From contig NZ_AP014510.1 in the NCBI RefSeq assembly GCF_000828675.1, forward strand, positions 1,755,413 through 1,819,412: a stretch of 64,000 nucleotides of DNA. Reading direction: 5' to 3'. A model generated the notes under the pieces. It searched no databases. It saw nothing but the letters and a program-made list of their open reading frames with translations, and had not been told where the DNA came from. How positions within the stretch are numbered: the stretch's first letter is position 1; every line of letters begins with the position of its first letter. Source of the DNA: Thermotoga profunda AZM34c06 (lineage in GTDB: Bacteria; Thermotogota; Thermotogae; Thermotogales; DSM-5069). The translations under genes were made by a program, and so were the position numbers. This document shows positions 17,509-30,362 of the stretch, piece by piece.

Positions 17509-18294
17509 TTATCTCTTGAGTGTGGAAACAGTTTGGAGCATACTATCAGCGGTTTGAATTGTTCGTGCATTTAATTCATATGCTCTTTGCGCAGTGATCA
17601 TGTCGACCATCTCTTTTACTACATCAACATTGGATTTTTCCAGATATCCCTGTTGCAACGCTCCAAAACCATCTTGATTGGGTGTGCCCTCTATCGGTGC
17701 TCCTGAGGCCGTCGTTTCAAGATATAGATTATCACCAATCGACTTCAAACCAGCGGGGTTTACGAATCTTACAAGCGTCACAGTGCCAAGATTCTGTATT
17801 GTACCATCCTGCATTTCAACAGAAAAGATACCATCGGGTGAGATATTTATCGCAACTGCATCGGCGGGAACAACTATATTTGGAATTAGAGCAAGCCCGT
17901 TTGCAGTCACAACTGTGCCATTACTGTCTATTTTGAAAGATCCATCTCTCGTATAAGCAGTTCTACCATCTTGGAGCTGTATTTGAAAGAAACCATCTCC
18001 TGTAATGGCTACATCAAGTGCATTTCCCGTGTGTTCCATATTACCCAATGAAAAGATCTTCGTTGTAGCAGCTAACCGTGCTCCATGACCAAAATATATA
18101 CCTGTGGGTATCGTTGAATTGACTGCGGTAGGTGTGCCGGCATTTTTGTAATATTGGTACACAAGATCTTGAAATTCTGCTCGAACTTTCTTGTAACTCG
18201 TTGTATCAACATTTGCGAGGTTGTTTGAAACCGTATCGAGCTTATATTGTTGAGCCCACATACCAGTTGCCGCAGAATACAAAGAGACCATCAT
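17509..18294 (-). CDS. flgG: flagellar distal rod protein FlgG
   Basis: 261 residues. N-terminal rod motif SLYSAATGMWAQQYKLDTVSNN and ANVDTTSYKK; the C-terminal LEKSNVDVVKEMVDMITAQRAYELN..TIQTADSML is diagnostic. The length matches FlgG (about 260). The ATG is preceded by AGGAGGTG. It forms the distal rod crossing the P- and L-rings encoded downstream in the same operon. Confidence 0.95.
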   Translation of the reverse strand: MMVSLYSAATGMWAQQYKLDTVSNNLANVDTTSYKKVRAEFQDLVYQYYKNAGTPTAVNSTIPTGIYFGHGARLAATTKIFSLGNMEHTGNALDVAITGDGFFQIQLQDGRTAYTRDGSFKIDSNGTVVTANGLALIPNIVVPADAVAINISPDGIFSVEMQDGTIQNLGTVTLVRFVNPAGLKSIGDNLYLETTASGAPIEGTPNQDGFGALQQGYLEKSNVDVVKEMVDMITAQRAYELNARTIQTADSMLQTVSTLKR

Positions 18295-18310
18295 CTTGGT
18301 ACACCTCCTA

Positions 18311-19060
18311 CTATCTCAACGAACCAACTTGGCTCGTTAATTTTGCCAATAATTCATCTTCGACAACAACGACTTTTTGTGATATCTCAAAATGTCTTTG
18401 AGCTTCTATCAATTTTGTCATTTCTAAGAGTGCATTTACATTAGATAATTCAACATAGCCTGGTAAAATCCTAAAATCTTCCTCGGCAACTGCCTCACCA
18501 CTTTGAGGAGTGGGCTGTAAGAGTGTGTAGCCTATTTTTCTCAGCTGTGATTGATTCTCAAAAGTGTACACACCAATTCTTGTGACGATATTGTTGAATC
18601 TGTCTTTGATATACCCATCCTGATCTACACTGTAACCATCTAAGAATTGTATAGCCTCACCATTTTCATCCAGCAATCTCAATCCATCGGCATTTACTAT
18701 ATAACCCTCTGCATCCAACTTAAAATTACCCGCCTTAGTGTAATAAACACTATTTTCTCCCTGCAAAGCAAAATAACCATCGGATTCTATCGCAAGATCG
18801 AGTGGATTATCTGTTTTTAAAAAAGTGCCATGTGAGGTATCCAGATAGACATCATCAAGAACTGCACTGTATGTCAGATTACCAATTGGATGTTTTCTGT
18901 TTGGCAAGGCATAAATTGCTCGATCTTGATAGGCTCTGAAGATCAATTTATCTTTTTTGTACCCCACCGTTTCGATATTTGCAAGGTTGTTTGCTGTAGT
19001 GTCAACTTTACTCGTATCCAGCAGCATCCCCATCGCTGCTGTGTAGATACCTCTTATCAC
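18311..19060 (-). CDS. flgF: flagellar basal-body rod protein, FlgF/FlgG paralogue
   Basis: 249 residues from GTG 19060 (MIRGIYTAAMG...), with GAGGTGA just upstream; the longer frame reaches back into mreB. It has the rod N-terminus TTANNLANIETVGYKK and the C-terminus YVELSNVNALLEMTKLIEAQRHFE. It is more divergent than the neighbouring FlgG, so proximal-rod FlgF is the best assignment. It overlaps the end of mreB by 4 nt or less on one transcript. Confidence 0.85.
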   Translation of the reverse strand: MIRGIYTAAMGMLLDTSKVDTTANNLANIETVGYKKDKLIFRAYQDRAIYALPNRKHPIGNLTYSAVLDDVYLDTSHGTFLKTDNPLDLAIESDGYFALQGENSVYYTKAGNFKLDAEGYIVNADGLRLLDENGEAIQFLDGYSVDQDGYIKDRFNNIVTRIGVYTFENQSQLRKIGYTLLQPTPQSGEAVAEEDFRILPGYVELSNVNALLEMTKLIEAQRHFEISQKVVVVEDELLAKLTSQVGSLR

Positions 19061-19064
19061 AATA

Positions 19065-20075
19065 TCACCTCGAATAAGAAGTCGCAACTACCTTCAAAAG
19101 CTCCTGGTCTTCCAACAAGATACCAGTACCTTTTGCCACACAGGTTATAGGATCTTCTGCTACGATGACTTTCACTCCAAGTTCCTCAGACATGAGTAGA
19201 TCGAGCCCTCTTGTTAACGCTCCTCCACCGGTTAGGACTATGCCTTGATTGATAATATCTGCTGCGAGTTCTGGTGGAGTCTTCTCAAGAACCATTTTGA
19301 TCCTGCCTATTATTGTTTCAATTAATGGTTTCAATGTTTCTAAAACGTCATCGGAATTTATTTGGTCTGTTCTGGGTAACCCTGTCACCGCATCTCTGCC
19401 TTTTATTTCCATTTGATATGTTTCCATAGAAGGGTGAACTTTTCCTATTTTTATCTTCACCTGCTCTGCTGTTGGTTCTCCTATCACAAGTCCGTATTTT
19501 CGCCTTACAAATCTCACGATAGCCTCATCCATTGCATCACCAGCGATCTTTATCGAATCACCTATCACAACTCCACCAAGACTTATCACAGCGATGTCCG
19601 TTGTTCCACCGCCTATATCCACAACCATATTTCCTTCGGATTTCGTCACTTCTATACCAGCACCTATTGCTGCTGCAAGCGGCTCAGAGATAACATGAAC
19701 TTTTCTCGCACCGGCATTTAATGCAGCTTCAAAGACTGCCCTTTTCTCTACACTTGTAGCCTTTGTGGGAATACCTATGACAAGTTCTGGTTTGAACAAG
19801 AAAGATTTTTTCACGGTGCGGTTTATGAATTCTTTGATCACGGCTTCAATGGTCTTGTAATCTGCAATCACCCCATCCTTCATAGGCTTAACCGCTTTGT
19901 AGTAATCAGGTGTCTTGCCGAGCATCTTCTTGGCTTCTTCGCCAATCGCAACTATTTCACCTGTTTTTTCAGAAATCGCGACAACGGAAGGCTCAAAGAT
20001 CACAATACCCTTTCCTCTTTGATAAACAATAAAACTGGCTGTACCAAGATCTATACCCAAGTCACCTTTTGGCAT
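19065..20075 (-). CDS. mreB: rod-shape actin-like protein MreB
   Basis: 336 residues from ATG 20075 with GGGAGGTT upstream; the longer frame to 20156 would run into the tRNA gene. Actin-fold motifs: DLGIDLGTASFIVY (phosphate 1), MVVDIGGGTTDIAVISLGG (phosphate 2), TGGGALTRGLD (adenosine). MreB filaments guide lateral cell-wall synthesis. It heads the flagellar rod/ring gene cluster and follows tRNA-Arg. Confidence 0.95.
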   Translation of the reverse strand: MPKGDLGIDLGTASFIVYQRGKGIVIFEPSVVAISEKTGEIVAIGEEAKKMLGKTPDYYKAVKPMKDGVIADYKTIEAVIKEFINRTVKKSFLFKPELVIGIPTKATSVEKRAVFEAALNAGARKVHVISEPLAAAIGAGIEVTKSEGNMVVDIGGGTTDIAVISLGGVVIGDSIKIAGDAMDEAIVRFVRRKYGLVIGEPTAEQVKIKIGKVHPSMETYQMEIKGRDAVTGLPRTDQINSDDVLETLKPLIETIIGRIKMVLEKTPPELAADIINQGIVLTGGGALTRGLDLLMSEELGVKVIVAEDPITCVAKGTGILLEDQELLKVVATSYSR

Positions 20076-20126
20076 TTGCTTAACCTCCCTGAACTCTCCT
20101 ATCCTGTATAACCTTAGGAGACAATC

Positions 20127-20203
20127 TGGTGTGCCTGGCGGGAGTTGAACCCGCAACCTCTGGATCCGGAGTCCAGCGCTCTATCCGTTTGAGCTACAGG
20201 CAC
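20127..20203 (-). tRNA. tRNA-Arg, anticodon CCG
   Basis: Minus strand cloverleaf: acceptor GTGCCTG/CAGGCAC, D stem GCTC/GAGC, anticodon stem CTGGA/TCCAG with loop CTCCGGA (anticodon CCG, reads CGG), T stem GCGGG/CCCGC with loop TTCAACT, discriminator A and encoded CCA (20129-20127). The 5' end overlaps the last 10 bases of ruvX. mreB follows downstream. Confidence 0.95.
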
Positions 20204-20838
20204 AAGATTCTACCATTTGGGTTTAACAAATACTTTAATTCTTCACACATACCCTCAGCAATGATAATATCAAAAGGCGCGAAGTTTTCCAATTTTTTTT
20301 GATCTCTCTCGACATGACATCCCATCTTGTGAAACAGATAAGCGTAATATGGATCTTTTTGAAAGACAATCCAGCTTTTATCCTTTAAAACCCTTGTGTC
20401 AGAAAGATTCACGATGAGGACCTTACCCTCTATATCTTTCAATTTTATCAATTGTTCGTCTTTCAATCTTAAGGGAGGACTTATTCTGTAACAGTTAGTA
20501 TTTGACGAGACAAATCTATCGAAAATCTCTGCTGCACTCAATTTATCTATATCTTTTCTTCCTTTGAACGGTGTACTTGAGAGCCTTTCATCGACCATGT
20601 AAACTTCTTTATCAAATTTGATATGAAGTTTTTCTGCGAATTTTATTGCCTTGAAGGTTTGCTGTGAATATCTACCACTCATTGAAAGAGGTAATCCAAT
20701 CACAAAACAGTCAACATTCTCGAGCTTGGAGATTTCAGAGAACACTTCTTGCCTGCCCACCGTCCACAATTTTGTTGCGAGTTTCTCACCTAAAGCCAAT
20801 CCACATCTTACTTCACCATAATCTATCGCGAGAATCAT
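20194..20838 (-). CDS. RuvX/YqgF-type resolvase with C-terminal extension
   Basis: 214 residues from ATG 20838, overlapping the recJ stop (TGATG). The N-terminal 130 residues show the RNase-H-like YqgF fold: LAIDYGEVRCGLAL with the first catalytic Asp, VIGLPLSMSGRYSQQ, VDERLSS and the final Asp in LSAAEIFDRF (compare DxxAA-type endings in the family). YqgF proteins act in 16S rRNA 5'-end maturation or as putative Holliday resolvases. The usual length is about 140 residues; here about 75 extra residues of unknown role follow. The TAG stop is part of the tRNA-Arg sequence. Confidence 0.75.
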   Translation of the reverse strand: MILAIDYGEVRCGLALGEKLATKLWTVGRQEVFSEISKLENVDCFVIGLPLSMSGRYSQQTFKAIKFAEKLHIKFDKEVYMVDERLSSTPFKGRKDIDKLSAAEIFDRFVSSNTNCYRISPPLRLKDEQLIKLKDIEGKVLIVNLSDTRVLKDKSWIVFQKDPYYAYLFHKMGCHVERDQKKLENFAPFDIIIAEGMCEELKYLLNPNGRILCL

Positions 20839-23765
20839 CAAATCACCATTTTCACATTTGCAAGTGCCTTGTATATACCTTTCACTTTTTGCATCAAAAG
20901 TGGTTTTGTTATGTTATTGAAATAAACAAGTTCCAATTCTCTCTCCATAATTCTCACTGGTGTACGTGAAAAATCTATTCGAACAAGAGAAATCTTCTCG
21001 GGACTGATAATTGCTCCAAGATCTTTGAGAATATTCAACATCACCTTGGCATATGCCTGATTCTTGAAATGTCCATACTGCACAAGCATCTTTAAAAACT
21101 CTTCTTGACTCACTTCATTCGTACCGATAGCTGATATTACCTCAGCCACTAATTCCTGAGAAGGAAACAATTCTTCAAGTTCACTTTGCCTTTCATAAAC
21201 ACTCTCATTGCCAAAACACAGATCAAAGAGTTGACTGTTTCCATCAGAGGAAACGGCATCCAACAATTCAAACAAGCTCAAAGGCGCATCAAGGATGGCG
21301 ATTTCTATATCTTGCCCCAAAAGTGTCGGTAACCCATCGGTGTTTGTGGAGCTTATCAATTTGGTAATTTTTTTCTTTTTCACACTGCTAACCACACTCA
21401 ATCTCTGACTCGGCTTGAGCGTGTGCGAATATATGAGAATCTCTCTGTTGCTCCACTTGTCTTTAAATCTCTTATAAAAATCAGACAATTTACGCTGATC
21501 AGAGAATAAAAAACATGTGGCATCACTCAAAACTGAATCTATATCGCCAGATATATCTGCTAAACCATAATTGAGTTTAAAAGATCTTTCATACGATATT
21601 TCAAAACCAAGTTTCGTAGCGAAACTGAACAAATCATCAGGATTTTTCACACTTATTGCCATGAATTTGTGAATGTTCCATCTCACAAACTCCAGAAAAT
21701 CAGCAACTTGCGGTTGATCTTCAAAGGTCTTGAAAAGTGAAAGTTCGTTGATCAGAAAAATATCGTACTGATTGAATATCTTCTCCTTCTCGTTTAGAAA
21801 ACAAGAGAGAGTTATAAAAGTAAATCTATCGGAAGTGTTTCTATTCAAGGAATTCACATATGATATTCTGTTATGGGTATGTCTCAGAAGGCTCTGGTGT
21901 AGATGGGAAGAAATGATATTATTCATGGAGATTACAGCACATCTCAGATTGGTTTTCTCTTTAAGCCAGTATAAAAATGCGTTTCTCGTCCTAAGATCAA
22001 GTACATACAAACGCTTTCCTTTCACTTGAGTTAACAGTTGATCGAGATGAAACATTTTCTGTGACATCTCACTGCTCTCATTGATTTCATAGACTTCTTC
22101 AGGCAAGGATAAATCTAAGATGTTAAACGAAATAGGTCCCTTGTGATTTCTCACACTGAAAACAATATCAACATTGGTGGACTCGTAATTTGGTTTTTCC
22201 AACAAGTAACCCAATCCAAAGCCAAGCGCTTCTATTCTTTTACCATTTACACGAATCAACATCTTGACATTCGCGTGATTTTGCCCAAAAGTTCTAACAA
22301 ACTCCACGGGTACATTTCTTGAAAGAAAAACAGGTTCGGGATTGCCATGACCAAATGGCTCAAGTAATTGTAGATCTCTTATCACTTGATCATCGATCTG
22401 TTCTAATTGAATTTCATCGTCGATTTCTATAACATCAAAAGAATCCTTCACGGGAATCTTACAACTTCTCAAAGAATCAATGAAAGCACTGATTCCATCT
22501 GGGTTCAAACTGAATCCAACGGCTAATGGATGACCACCAAATTCCTTGAAATACGATGACAGAGGTTGTAAAAGTTCTATGAGATTAACTTCAGGCACAC
22601 TTCGTGCAGAACCCCTCGCAATCTCTTCCGTTTCTGAAATAACCATCACAGGTCTTCCATATCTATGAACCAATCGAGTAGCAACAATACCTATCACACC
22701 AACATGCCAATCTCGTCCCTTAACAACAATAACAGGATCTTTGTGTAATCCGTACTCTTCAATCTGTTCAACTGCATGGGCAAAGATGTCAGATTCGATT
22801 TCTTGCCTTGTTGTGTTATATTCAAAGAGAAGTTCTACAAGCCTTTCGGCATAAGCTCTATCCTTAGCAACCAAAAGTTGAAACGCATCATCAGCGCAAT
22901 CAAGTCTTCCCGCTGCATTCAATTTTGGTGCAACCCTATAGCCAATCTCTCGAGAATCTGGCTCGGTTATGCAAAGTCGCGAGAATAACATCGATAATCC
23001 CGGTCTGTTGGTCTCTCTCAATCTCTGTAAACCTTCTTTCACCAGAAAACGATTTTCACCGGTCAATTTAACCATATCAGCAATTGTACCAAGGGCTACA
23101 AACTCAAGAAGATCGAAGAACTCCTTTGATTCAATTTTCATCTGCTTGGCAATGGCAGAGACAAGCTTGAAGGCGACTCCAACTCCTGCCAGATCTTTAA
23201 ATGGATAAGTATCATCTGGTCTTTTTGGATCAATAACAGCCGCGGCTTTGGGAAGTTTTTCTCCTACTTCGTGATGATCTGTAACTATCACAGAACAATT
23301 AAAAGAATTAGCAAATTCGATTGCTTCAAAGGCAGTGACGCCACAATCTACGGTTAGTATTATTCCTTTTGACTTCTTACAGAATTGCTCAATTACGGAA
23401 GGTTGAATGCCATATCCTTCATCCATTCTCTTGGGTATGTAGTATTCTGTGATCCATCCATATCTGTCTAAAAATTCTTTGAGCACAGCAACGCCAGTTA
23501 TCCCATCAACATCGTAGTCTCCGTAAATTAAAACAGGAAGACGGTGCATCTTAGCTTCGAACAGCAAAGCAACTGCTCGATCCATATCAGCCAAGTACAT
23601 CGGATCGTGAAGATCTTCCACGGTTGGATTTAGAAATTTACAAACAACCTGTGGTTCTTTCAAACCTCTGTTTATCAGTAATTTTGCAAGAAAAGAACTT
23701 ATCTGTAACTGATCACACAGCAACTGAATCTGTTGCTGATCAACCTGCTTTACTATCCACCTCAC
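20838..23765 (-). CDS. recJ: single-strand-specific exonuclease RecJ, long form
   Basis: 975 residues from GTG 23765 (RWIVKQVDQQQ...), where homology to the family begins; the upstream ATG at 23810 lacks a ribosome site and precedes a TATAAT. DHH phosphoesterase motifs: LIYGDYDVDGITG, TVDCGVTAFEA, VTDHHEVGE; DHHA1 part RGSARSVPEVNL and GGHPLAVGFSL; then an OB-like domain. RecJ degrades 5' ssDNA ends in recombination and repair. E. coli RecJ is about 577 residues; the extra C-terminal 350-400 residues here resemble the extension seen in Firmicute-type RecJ and have no assigned function. Confidence 0.9.
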   Translation of the reverse strand: MRWIVKQVDQQQIQLLCDQLQISSFLAKLLINRGLKEPQVVCKFLNPTVEDLHDPMYLADMDRAVALLFEAKMHRLPVLIYGDYDVDGITGVAVLKEFLDRYGWITEYYIPKRMDEGYGIQPSVIEQFCKKSKGIILTVDCGVTAFEAIEFANSFNCSVIVTDHHEVGEKLPKAAAVIDPKRPDDTYPFKDLAGVGVAFKLVSAIAKQMKIESKEFFDLLEFVALGTIADMVKLTGENRFLVKEGLQRLRETNRPGLSMLFSRLCITEPDSREIGYRVAPKLNAAGRLDCADDAFQLLVAKDRAYAERLVELLFEYNTTRQEIESDIFAHAVEQIEEYGLHKDPVIVVKGRDWHVGVIGIVATRLVHRYGRPVMVISETEEIARGSARSVPEVNLIELLQPLSSYFKEFGGHPLAVGFSLNPDGISAFIDSLRSCKIPVKDSFDVIEIDDEIQLEQIDDQVIRDLQLLEPFGHGNPEPVFLSRNVPVEFVRTFGQNHANVKMLIRVNGKRIEALGFGLGYLLEKPNYESTNVDIVFSVRNHKGPISFNILDLSLPEEVYEINESSEMSQKMFHLDQLLTQVKGKRLYVLDLRTRNAFLYWLKEKTNLRCAVISMNNIISSHLHQSLLRHTHNRISYVNSLNRNTSDRFTFITLSCFLNEKEKIFNQYDIFLINELSLFKTFEDQPQVADFLEFVRWNIHKFMAISVKNPDDLFSFATKLGFEISYERSFKLNYGLADISGDIDSVLSDATCFLFSDQRKLSDFYKRFKDKWSNREILIYSHTLKPSQRLSVVSSVKKKKITKLISSTNTDGLPTLLGQDIEIAILDAPLSLFELLDAVSSDGNSQLFDLCFGNESVYERQSELEELFPSQELVAEVISAIGTNEVSQEEFLKMLVQYGHFKNQAYAKVMLNILKDLGAIISPEKISLVRIDFSRTPVRIMERELELVYFNNITKPLLMQKVKGIYKALANVKMVI

Positions 23766-23793
23766 AATCGCCAACTGCCTTCTTGTAGTATTA

Positions 23794-23799
23794 ATTATA
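23794..23799 (-). promoter_or_regulatory. -10 element before recJ
   Basis: TATAAT on the minus strand, 28 nt before the GTG chosen for recJ; TTCACA lies 21 nt upstream, too far for a good -35. It supports the shorter recJ start and transcription separate from carB. Confidence 0.35.
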
Positions 23800-23853
23800 T
23801 TAAACCACATTTTTTTATTTTGTGAACGTTAGAAAATAGTGGCAGTTAGCCGC

Positions 23854-26800
23854 TCATTTCTCCAACTTTGGTGAGCAGAGCTTCTTCAAATTTCTCACAA
23901 TCAACATGTTATTTGTTTTCGATCTTCTGATAGCTGATGTTGTCGCTCTAAAGGCTTCTATTGTCGTGATGTAAGGTACTCTGTTTTTCACCGCTGCAGC
24001 TCTTATCCTGTAGCCTACAGTACGTTTATCTTCAAAATTCAATGGTGCTTTCATCCCAATTCTGTCACTTATAATACCTTTAATTGTATCTGGAGATTGA
24101 GTTATCACAACCAAATCTACCTTGCCTTGTTCTATCAAATCAATGACATCTGGCCTACCCTCTCCCACTTTTGGCACGTGTTTTGCCGGTATGCCAACGG
24201 AATTCAGTGTTCTTGCTGTGCCGTTAGTCGCGTAAATATCAAATCCTAAGTCAAACAAATGAGATACAAGCGGTATTACATCTCTTTTGTCTTTGTCTCT
24301 CACAGTAACAAGGATTGACTTCTTCGGTAGAGGATTCGAAGCGGCTATTTGCGCTTTTGCAAAGGCTTCAGCGAAATCTTCACCAATTCCCATAACTTCA
24401 CCTGTGGAACGCATCTCTGGGCCAAGTAATGAGTCAGTGCCGTGAAATCTATTGAATGGAATAACCACCTCTTTAACAGAATAAAATCGCGGCCATGGTG
24501 TTGGAAGAATTCCCTTGATGTTTAAGAAATCTGAAACATCGTATCTTGTTGGATATGGCCAATATTCAGCCAACAATTCGGTGAGTTTTCTACCAACAAG
24601 TATTTTTGCAGCCAATTTCGCAATCGGTATTCCTATTGCCTTACTGACGAAAGGAAAGGTTCTCGAAGCTCTTGGGTTCAATTCGAGTATGTAAATCTGT
24701 TCATCCTTGATAGCCAACTGAACATTAGCTGGACCAATCAATTTGAGTTCTTTTATCAATAAATAGATCGTGGATTCTATTCTCGTAATCATATCATCTG
24801 ACAGACTTATAGGCGGTAAGACACAGGCTGAATCCCCTGAGTGTATGCCAGCTTCTTCAATTTGCTCCATTAAACCAGCCACCCAAACATTTTCACCATC
24901 ACACAGCACATCCACATCTAATTCAATTGCATCTTCTAAAAATTTGTCTATTATTAGAGGATAACCCGGTGAAACCAATGCGGCTTGAAAAACATACTTT
25001 ACAAGTTCCTGCTCAGAATCGACAATTGCCATTGCTCTGCCGCCAAGTACATAACTCGGCCTGACAAGGACAGGAAAATCCAGATTTTTTGCTTCTCTCA
25101 GGACATTTTCAACAGATGTAGCAATAGCAAAAGGAGGAGTCTTCAAATGAAGTTTTTCAAGCAACTGAGCAAATTTTTCTCTGTTCTCTGCTATTTCGAT
25201 AACTTCCAGATTGGTTCCTATAAGCCTGACTCCCTCTTTTGCTAAATCGCCAGCTATTTTCAAAGGCGTCTGTCCCCCAAATGAAATAACGACACCCTCG
25301 GGTTTTTCATTTTCGATTATTTCCAAAACATCTTCAATGGTCAATGGTTCAAAATAGAGTCTGTTCGACACATCATAATCCGTCGATACAGTTTCTGGAT
25401 TGGAGTTGACCATTATTACTTCATAACCTTCTTGTTGAAATGCCCATACCGCATGAACATTGGCATAGTCAAATTCTATTCCTTGGCCGATCCTGTTTGG
25501 TCCCGAACCGAGAATGACTATCTTCTTTTTTTGTGATGGCAACGCTTCATTTTCAATACCGTTGTATGTTGAGTAGAAATAGGCAGTAGTCGCTTCAAAT
25601 TCACCAGCACAGGTATCAACCATTTTGTAAACTGGTCTGATGTTGTGCTTTCTCCTGAATTCTCTGACATCCTTCTCGGTAACCTCAAATATCTCAGCGA
25701 GTTCTCTATCTGAAAATCCCCATTGTTTTGCCTTTCTCAACAATGAGTCTTTCATTCCATTCTTTCTGAGTTCTTTTTCAAAGTCCATAATCTGTTTTAT
25801 TTCATTCAAAAACCATCTGTCAATGTACGTTACTCGATAGACTTCTTCAACGGAGATTCCATTTCGAAAGGCTGCAAAGATATATGAAATTCTCTCTGGA
25901 GTCGGATTAGCCAGGTATTCTTTCAAGTGATCCAAGTCGAGTTTTGGCGTTATATCTAATTCGAGCGATCTTATGGCTTTTCCAAGTGCCTCTTTAAAAG
26001 TTCTGCCGATCGCCATTATCTCTCCTACTGATTTCATTTGCGTATTCAATCTCGGATCTGCTCCAGGAAATTTTTCCATTTGAAATCTCGGTATTTTCAC
26101 AACGACATAATCGATGGACGGCTCAAAAGCAGCTGTAGTTTTTGCGGTGATGTAATTTGGGATCTCATCTAATCTCAACCCCACTGCAGTGAGAGCAGCT
26201 ATCTTTGCTATTGGATATCCCGTAGCCTTAGAAGCAAGTGCTGAAGATCTTGAAACCCTTGGATTCATTTCGATAACAACCATTCTCCCGGTTTTGGGGT
26301 CCACTGCAAACTGGATATTACATCCTCCAGTCTTTATTCCTATTGCATCCAAAGCCTTTTTCGCTGCATCTCTCATTTGTTGGTATTCAACATCACTCAA
26401 AGTTTGTGCGGGAGCAACAGTAATAGAATCACCCGTGTGAATACCCATGGGATCTAAGTTTTCTATAGAACAAACTACTATGAAATTGTCTGCACAATCT
26501 TTCATCACTTCAAGTTCAAATTCTTTCCAACCTATCACAGATTCTTCAACCAAAACGGTATGCACAGGACTTTCAATCAATCCACTTGCAACAATTGTCT
26601 TGAGCTCTTGCGCATTGTAGGCTATACCACCTCCTGTCCCACCGAGAGTGAAACTTGGTCTGATGACAACTGGATAACCAAGTTCTTCTGCAACTTCAAG
26701 TGCTTCGGTAACCTTTGAGACAACTTTACTTTTGAGCACTTCTAACCCTTCTTTTTTCATGGTTTCCTTGAACAATTCTCTGTCTTCTGCTTTGCGTATT

Positions 26801-27165
26801 GTCTCTATCTCAACGCCAATAAGTCGAATATTGTGTTTTTCCAAAACACCCTTTTGGTAAAGCTCAACAGCGAGATTCAAAGCAGTCTGACCACCGAGTG
26901 TTGCAAGCAAAGCATCTGGTTTCTCATTCTCAATTATTTTTTCTATGTATTCAACAGTCAATGGTTCTATATAAACTGCATCCGAAAATTCAGGATCTGT
27001 CATTATCGTCGCGGAGTTTGAATTGACAACCACGATCTCATAACCAAGTTTTTTGAGAGCCTTCAAAGCCTGAGTGCCTGAGTAATCAAATTCCGCAGCT
27101 TGTCCTATTGTGATTGGGCCTGAACCTATTACGAGTATCTTATGTATATCATCCCTTTTTGGCAT
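23854..27165 (-). CDS. carB: carbamoyl-phosphate synthase large subunit
   Basis: 1103 residues. Two homologous ATP-grasp halves: [22 protein letters not shown] at the N-terminus and the repeat [18 protein letters not shown] near residue 560; a C-terminal MGS-like allosteric domain ([28 protein letters not shown]). It makes carbamoyl phosphate from bicarbonate, ammonia (tunnelled from CarA) and 2 ATP, for arginine and pyrimidines. It is the last gene of the arginine operon, 4 nt after carA. Confidence 0.97.
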   Translation of the reverse strand: MPKRDDIHKILVIGSGPITIGQAAEFDYSGTQALKALKKLGYEIVVVNSNSATIMTDPEFSDAVYIEPLTVEYIEKIIENEKPDALLATLGGQTALNLAVELYQKGVLEKHNIRLIGVEIETIRKAEDRELFKETMKKEGLEVLKSKVVSKVTEALEVAEELGYPVVIRPSFTLGGTGGGIAYNAQELKTIVASGLIESPVHTVLVEESVIGWKEFELEVMKDCADNFIVVCSIENLDPMGIHTGDSITVAPAQTLSDVEYQQMRDAAKKALDAIGIKTGGCNIQFAVDPKTGRMVVIEMNPRVSRSSALASKATGYPIAKIAALTAVGLRLDEIPNYITAKTTAAFEPSIDYVVVKIPRFQMEKFPGADPRLNTQMKSVGEIMAIGRTFKEALGKAIRSLELDITPKLDLDHLKEYLANPTPERISYIFAAFRNGISVEEVYRVTYIDRWFLNEIKQIMDFEKELRKNGMKDSLLRKAKQWGFSDRELAEIFEVTEKDVREFRRKHNIRPVYKMVDTCAGEFEATTAYFYSTYNGIENEALPSQKKKIVILGSGPNRIGQGIEFDYANVHAVWAFQQEGYEVIMVNSNPETVSTDYDVSNRLYFEPLTIEDVLEIIENEKPEGVVISFGGQTPLKIAGDLAKEGVRLIGTNLEVIEIAENREKFAQLLEKLHLKTPPFAIATSVENVLREAKNLDFPVLVRPSYVLGGRAMAIVDSEQELVKYVFQAALVSPGYPLIIDKFLEDAIELDVDVLCDGENVWVAGLMEQIEEAGIHSGDSACVLPPISLSDDMITRIESTIYLLIKELKLIGPANVQLAIKDEQIYILELNPRASRTFPFVSKAIGIPIAKLAAKILVGRKLTELLAEYWPYPTRYDVSDFLNIKGILPTPWPRFYSVKEVVIPFNRFHGTDSLLGPEMRSTGEVMGIGEDFAEAFAKAQIAASNPLPKKSILVTVRDKDKRDVIPLVSHLFDLGFDIYATNGTARTLNSVGIPAKHVPKVGEGRPDVIDLIEQGKVDLVVITQSPDTIKGIISDRIGMKAPLNFEDKRTVGYRIRAAAVKNRVPYITTIEAFRATTSAIRRSKTNNMLIVRNLKKLCSPKLEK

Positions 27166-27169
27166 CTAA

Positions 27170-29522
<2,353 letters not shown>

Positions 29523-30362
29523 TTAATCGTTTTTGATCATCGTTCCGACGCCTTCCAACGTAAAAATCTCTGATAATAACGAAAATTGGCAATTTCCATT
29601 TATTATGTGGACACTTTTAATCCCAGCTTCTATGGCATTGATTGCGCATTGAATCTTTGGTATCATGCCACCCTCTACAACTTTGCTGTCTATCAAATTC
29701 TGCGCATCTTTTTTTGTGAGATAGCTGATTAATTTACCATCTTTGAAAACACCATCTACGTCTGTGAGAAGTATGAGTTTCTCCGCACAAAGACTTTTTG
29801 CGATCTCGGAAGCCGCGATATCGGCATTGATGTTGTACGATTTTCCGTCTTCACCAAAGCCTATTGGTGCTATCACCGGTGTGTAATTCTTTTCAAGAAA
29901 AGTTTGTATAAGTTCTGCGTTGACTCTTTCTATTTTTCCAACATAACCTATGTCACCATTGCTCAAATCTTTCCGAGTAAATAGCAAATTTGCATCTTTG
30001 CCAGATATACCAACTGCCATTGTCCCTTGCATGTTTATACTCATCACTATATCTTTGTTTATCTTTCCAAGCACCATTTCTACCACATGCATAGTTTTAT
30101 CGTCTGTGACCCTATAGCCGTTACTGAAAGCAACCTTCATTCCAAGTTGATTCATCATCTGAGTTATCTCCGGTCCTCCGCCATGCACCACAACAGGCTT
30201 TATTCCCATATATTTCAAAATGGCAATGCTCTGAGCAAAGGATTTTCTTGAATCTTCATTTTCAACCACATTACCACCGACTTTTACCACGAAGATCTTT
30301 CCATGGAATTCTTTCAAATAAGGCAGAATATCAAAAAGAACCTGCATTTTTTCTTTTTTCAT
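29523..30362 (-). CDS. argB: acetylglutamate kinase
   Basis: 279 residues. Amino-acid kinase fold: [78 protein letters not shown]. It phosphorylates N-acetylglutamate, the usual feedback step of the cyclic pathway. Start ATG after GGGAGG; overlaps the argJ stop by 4 nt. Confidence 0.96.
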   Translation of the reverse strand: MKKEKMQVLFDILPYLKEFHGKIFVVKVGGNVVENEDSRKSFAQSIAILKYMGIKPVVVHGGGPEITQMMNQLGMKVAFSNGYRVTDDKTMHVVEMVLGKINKDIVMSINMQGTMAVGISGKDANLLFTRKDLSNGDIGYVGKIERVNAELIQTFLEKNYTPVIAPIGFGEDGKSYNINADIAASEIAKSLCAEKLILLTDVDGVFKDGKLISYLTKKDAQNLIDSKVVEGGMIPKIQCAINAIEAGIKSVHIINGNCQFSLLSEIFTLEGVGTMIKND

